Below, one piece after another: positions 7,098 through 7,944 of a DNA stretch of 7,944 nt. This DNA is from QQUD01 sp039029915 (GTDB lineage Bacteria > Chloroflexota > Anaerolineae > Promineifilales > Promineifilaceae). The notes beneath the pieces were generated by a model. That model was not told where the DNA came from. It ran no database searches and worked only from the letters and a program-made list of their open reading frames with translations. Each line of letters opens with the position of its first letter. Position 1 is the first letter of the stretch. The stretch spans positions 1 through 7,944 of the forward strand of contig JBCCFD010000385.1 of assembly GCA_039029915.1 (NCBI GenBank), read 5' to 3'. A program made the position numbers and the translations under genes.

Positions 7098-7127
7098 ATC
7101 ATATAGTATGATCGATGCGTCAATCAA
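7098..7127 (-). promoter_or_regulatory. ppaC: Predicted promoter of the pyrophosphatase gene
   Basis: On the minus strand TTGATT (7122-7127) and TATGAT (7098-7103) match -35 and -10 hexamers at four and five of six positions, 18 bases apart. Transcription would start near 7091, only about five bases before the ATG at 7086 or about 17 before the alternative ATG at 7074. The -10 lies within a small inverted repeat, ATCATA (7098-7103) and TATGAT (7107-7112), which might bind a regulator. Confidence 0.45.
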
Positions 7128-7270
7128 TGGTGGACTCCTAAAGGATTTTAAGCTTTAAATGGGATTTTTGTAACTGAGAGGTACAAAAGGGTCACTAAAA
7201 ATACCTCACGCCTACAAATCGAAGCAACAGATTGGCTCGATGAATTTTCTTGAATCGGAGTCAGTATAGG

Positions 7271-7291
7271 GTTGATACCTATCGGTACAAC
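7271..7291. other. Hairpin in the intergenic region
   Basis: GTTG (7271-7274) plus TACC (7276-7279) pair with GGTA (7284-7287) plus CAAC (7288-7291): eight pairs, one bulged A, and a four-base TATC loop. It has no adjacent T-run. Followed by TTACGCATTTTT, it could be the edge of an eroded insertion element, but no partner repeat is visible in the window. Confidence 0.35.
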
Positions 7292-7360
7292 TTACGCATT
7301 TTTGATATTTTATACATTGATTAAGATGAAATTCAGGTCAAAATTCTTAGCACTTTTTAC

Positions 7361-7495
7361 TTATTCACAATCCCTGATATCTTGACTCTCCTCTCTAACT
7401 CGACTGTTTACAACCACTGTCGATAAGACCAACACAGAGACAAAAAGACAGTAAATAACAAAGCCCCATATACAAATTGTTCGTAAAACTTCCAT
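7361..7495 (-). CDS. Possible small single-pass membrane protein (44 aa)
   Basis: An ATG at 7495-7493 opens a 44-codon frame ending in TAA at 7363-7361. The product has a short N-terminus with one Arg, a hydrophobic run of about 22 residues (IWGFVIYCLF onward to VVV, about 8-29), then a charged hydrophilic tail (NSRVREESQDIRDCE). This layout is that of a small single-pass membrane protein. Upstream, AGGGA (complement of TCCCT, 7505-7509) lies nine bases before the ATG, and a second AGGAA abuts it, so translation is plausible. I found no good promoter and recognise no family. AT-rich non-coding DNA can produce such frames by chance, so this is a candidate only. It would be transcribed towards the pyrophosphatase gene but lies about 275 bases upstream of it. 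Confidence 0.35.
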   Translation of the reverse strand: MEVLRTICIWGFVIYCLFVSVLVLSTVVVNSRVREESQDIRDCE

Positions 7496-7621
7496 TTCCT
7501 ATTTCCCTGACGGGATTTTACCTACTTCCTGATATTTGACCGTGAATTTCCAGATTTCAGATAATTTTGATTCCTCCAAGTAGTGGTCATGGATCCTATC
7601 AAAGCAACTTCTTATCTTTTA

Positions 7622-7636
7622 ACACGCTTGGCGTGT
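7622..7636. other. GC-rich hairpin just before repeat copy B
   Basis: ACACGC (7622-7627) and GCGTGT (7631-7636) form a perfect 6-bp stem with a TTG loop, directly abutting the start of the 121-bp repeat copy B. Copy A also has a hairpin shortly before it (5322-5336) of unrelated sequence, although both regions share TTGGC just before the repeat (5338-5342 and 7628-7632). Confidence 0.4.
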
Positions 7637-7637
7637 G

Positions 7638-7758
7638 TTAAGTGAAACGACTTCCTGTTTTGAATAAAAAGAAAGCTTTAATCTTCGTTCCCTCGAGGGT
7701 CCGAAGCTTTTATCTAACAGGGGTTTCAATTTAGAAACTTCGGAACACCTAAGTCTGA
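7638..7758 (+). repeat. 121-bp dispersed structured repeat, copy B
   Basis: This is the second copy of the element at 5344-5464, same orientation, with substitutions spread throughout and near-compensating single-base indels. The fold is retained although the sequence has drifted. The ends TTAAGTG (7638-7644) and CACCTAA (7745-7751) pair with one mismatch. TTGAA (7660-7664) faces TTCAA (7725-7729). The inner stem is now CTTCG (7683-7687) with CGAAG (7702-7706) instead of GCTTC/GAAGC. The apex palindrome has lengthened to CCCTCGAGGG (7690-7699), and the inner hairpin is again followed by CTTTTAT. Retention of pairing despite drift hints at a structured RNA, but two copies are too few to prove it. 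Confidence 0.65.
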
Positions 7759-7788
7759 TAATTACAAATCACCCTATACTGGTTTAAA

Positions 7789-7818
7789 TTCAAAGTAATT
7801 AAAAATGTCAGCTATACT
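7789..7818 (+). promoter_or_regulatory. Possible promoter towards the right edge
   Basis: TTCAAA (7789-7794) and TATACT (7813-7818) match -35 and -10 hexamers at four and five of six positions, 18 bases apart. A transcript from near 7825 would run into the possible start codon at 7899. In DNA this AT-rich, chance matches are common. Confidence 0.3.
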
Positions 7819-7898
7819 TAAGCGAAGAAAAATTTGTCAACTAATTTTTACCCATTAAAACTTTTTGTTTGAGCTTCAGTGGAGTCAAATAAATTTTG

Positions 7899-7944
7899 AT
7901 GGATACGAAACGATTTGAACTGTACTTCAAAGCAAACAACAACA
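7899..7944 (+). CDS. Possible start of a gene running off the right edge
   Basis: ATG at 7899 opens a frame that stays open to the window end (15 full codons, beginning MDTKRFELYFKANNN). GGAG at 7881-7884 lies 14 bases upstream, which is somewhat far for a ribosome binding site, and a promoter-like pair is at 7789-7818. The visible residues are too few to recognise a family. It may equally be a chance open frame. Confidence 0.3.
   Translation, partial: MDTKRFELYFKANNN

Larger units (their letters stand above)
7087..7944. other. 858-bp AT-rich region with no long gene
   Basis: Apart from the separately listed promoters, hairpins, repeat copy B, the possible 44-residue protein and the edge start, I see nothing assignable. 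The base composition is clearly more AT-rich than the genes, stops are frequent in all frames, and none of the AACGGCCGTT palindromes found in the genes occurs here. I see no tRNA, rRNA or CRISPR repeat. It may be an eroded former insertion site. Confidence 0.5.

Noticed and set aside
7157..7257. Plus-strand open stretch encoding a peptide containing TSRLQIEATDWLDEFS, near a TTACGCA sequence, suggesting a transposase remnant
   Set aside because: It has no start codon with a ribosome binding site, is only about 30 codons between stops, and I cannot match it to a transposase family.
7372..7549. Short direct repeat CCTGATATCTTGAC / CCTGATATTTGAC
   Set aside because: Only two imperfect short copies in AT-rich DNA, lying partly in the possible small gene; likely chance.
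7590..7646. Small plus-strand frame starting MDPIKATSYLLTRLACVK and ending inside repeat copy B
   Set aside because: 18 codons, no ribosome binding site, no counterpart at copy A; a chance frame.

Overview
The window is ordinary bacterial chromosome with short intergenic gaps, moderate GC in the genes and clearly AT-richer non-coding DNA at the right end. The gene set consists of a polytopic PMT/ArnT-like glycosyltransferase, an AI-2E/PerM-family permease, two zinc-free quinone oxidoreductases of different subfamilies, an apt-like phosphoribosyltransferase, and a family II pyrophosphatase with an inserted CBS pair. This mix would fit a member of the Chloroflexota (Anaerolineae-like). That assignment is an inference from protein flavour only; no rRNA or other marker gene is present.

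Layout. Positions 2-2571 (+) hold the 3' part of the membrane glycosyltransferase, overlapping by one base the start of the AI-2E-type permease. A stem-loop at the end of the permease gene separates it from a convergent PIG3-type quinone oxidoreductase (2603-3583, -). A 181-bp divergent intergenic region with a good promoter then leads into a two-gene + strand operon: phosphoribosyltransferase (3765-4313) and a second quinone oxidoreductase (4350-5324). The 391-bp gap 5325-5715 is packed with secondary-structure elements: a 121-bp dispersed repeat, a 72-bp imperfect palindrome, and a pair of interleaved inverted repeats. The CBS-type manganese pyrophosphatase lies at 5716-7086 (-). The last 858 bp hold its promoter, a possible 44-residue single-pass membrane protein on the minus strand, several hairpins, the second copy of the 121-bp repeat, and perhaps the start of a new + strand gene at the right edge.

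The genes do not form an obvious single pathway. The phosphoribosyltransferase (which releases PPi when making nucleotides) and the pyrophosphatase (which removes PPi) are metabolically compatible, but they are on opposite strands and not an operon.

The most notable signals are at the DNA level. First, the 10-bp palindrome AACGGCCGTT occurs six times perfectly (eleven times by its CGGCCG core), always inside genes and in all three reading frames. Second, a 121-bp element with terminal inverted repeats and a nested fold occurs in direct orientation on both sides of the pyrophosphatase gene. I found no clear new defence, secretion or biosynthetic system here.
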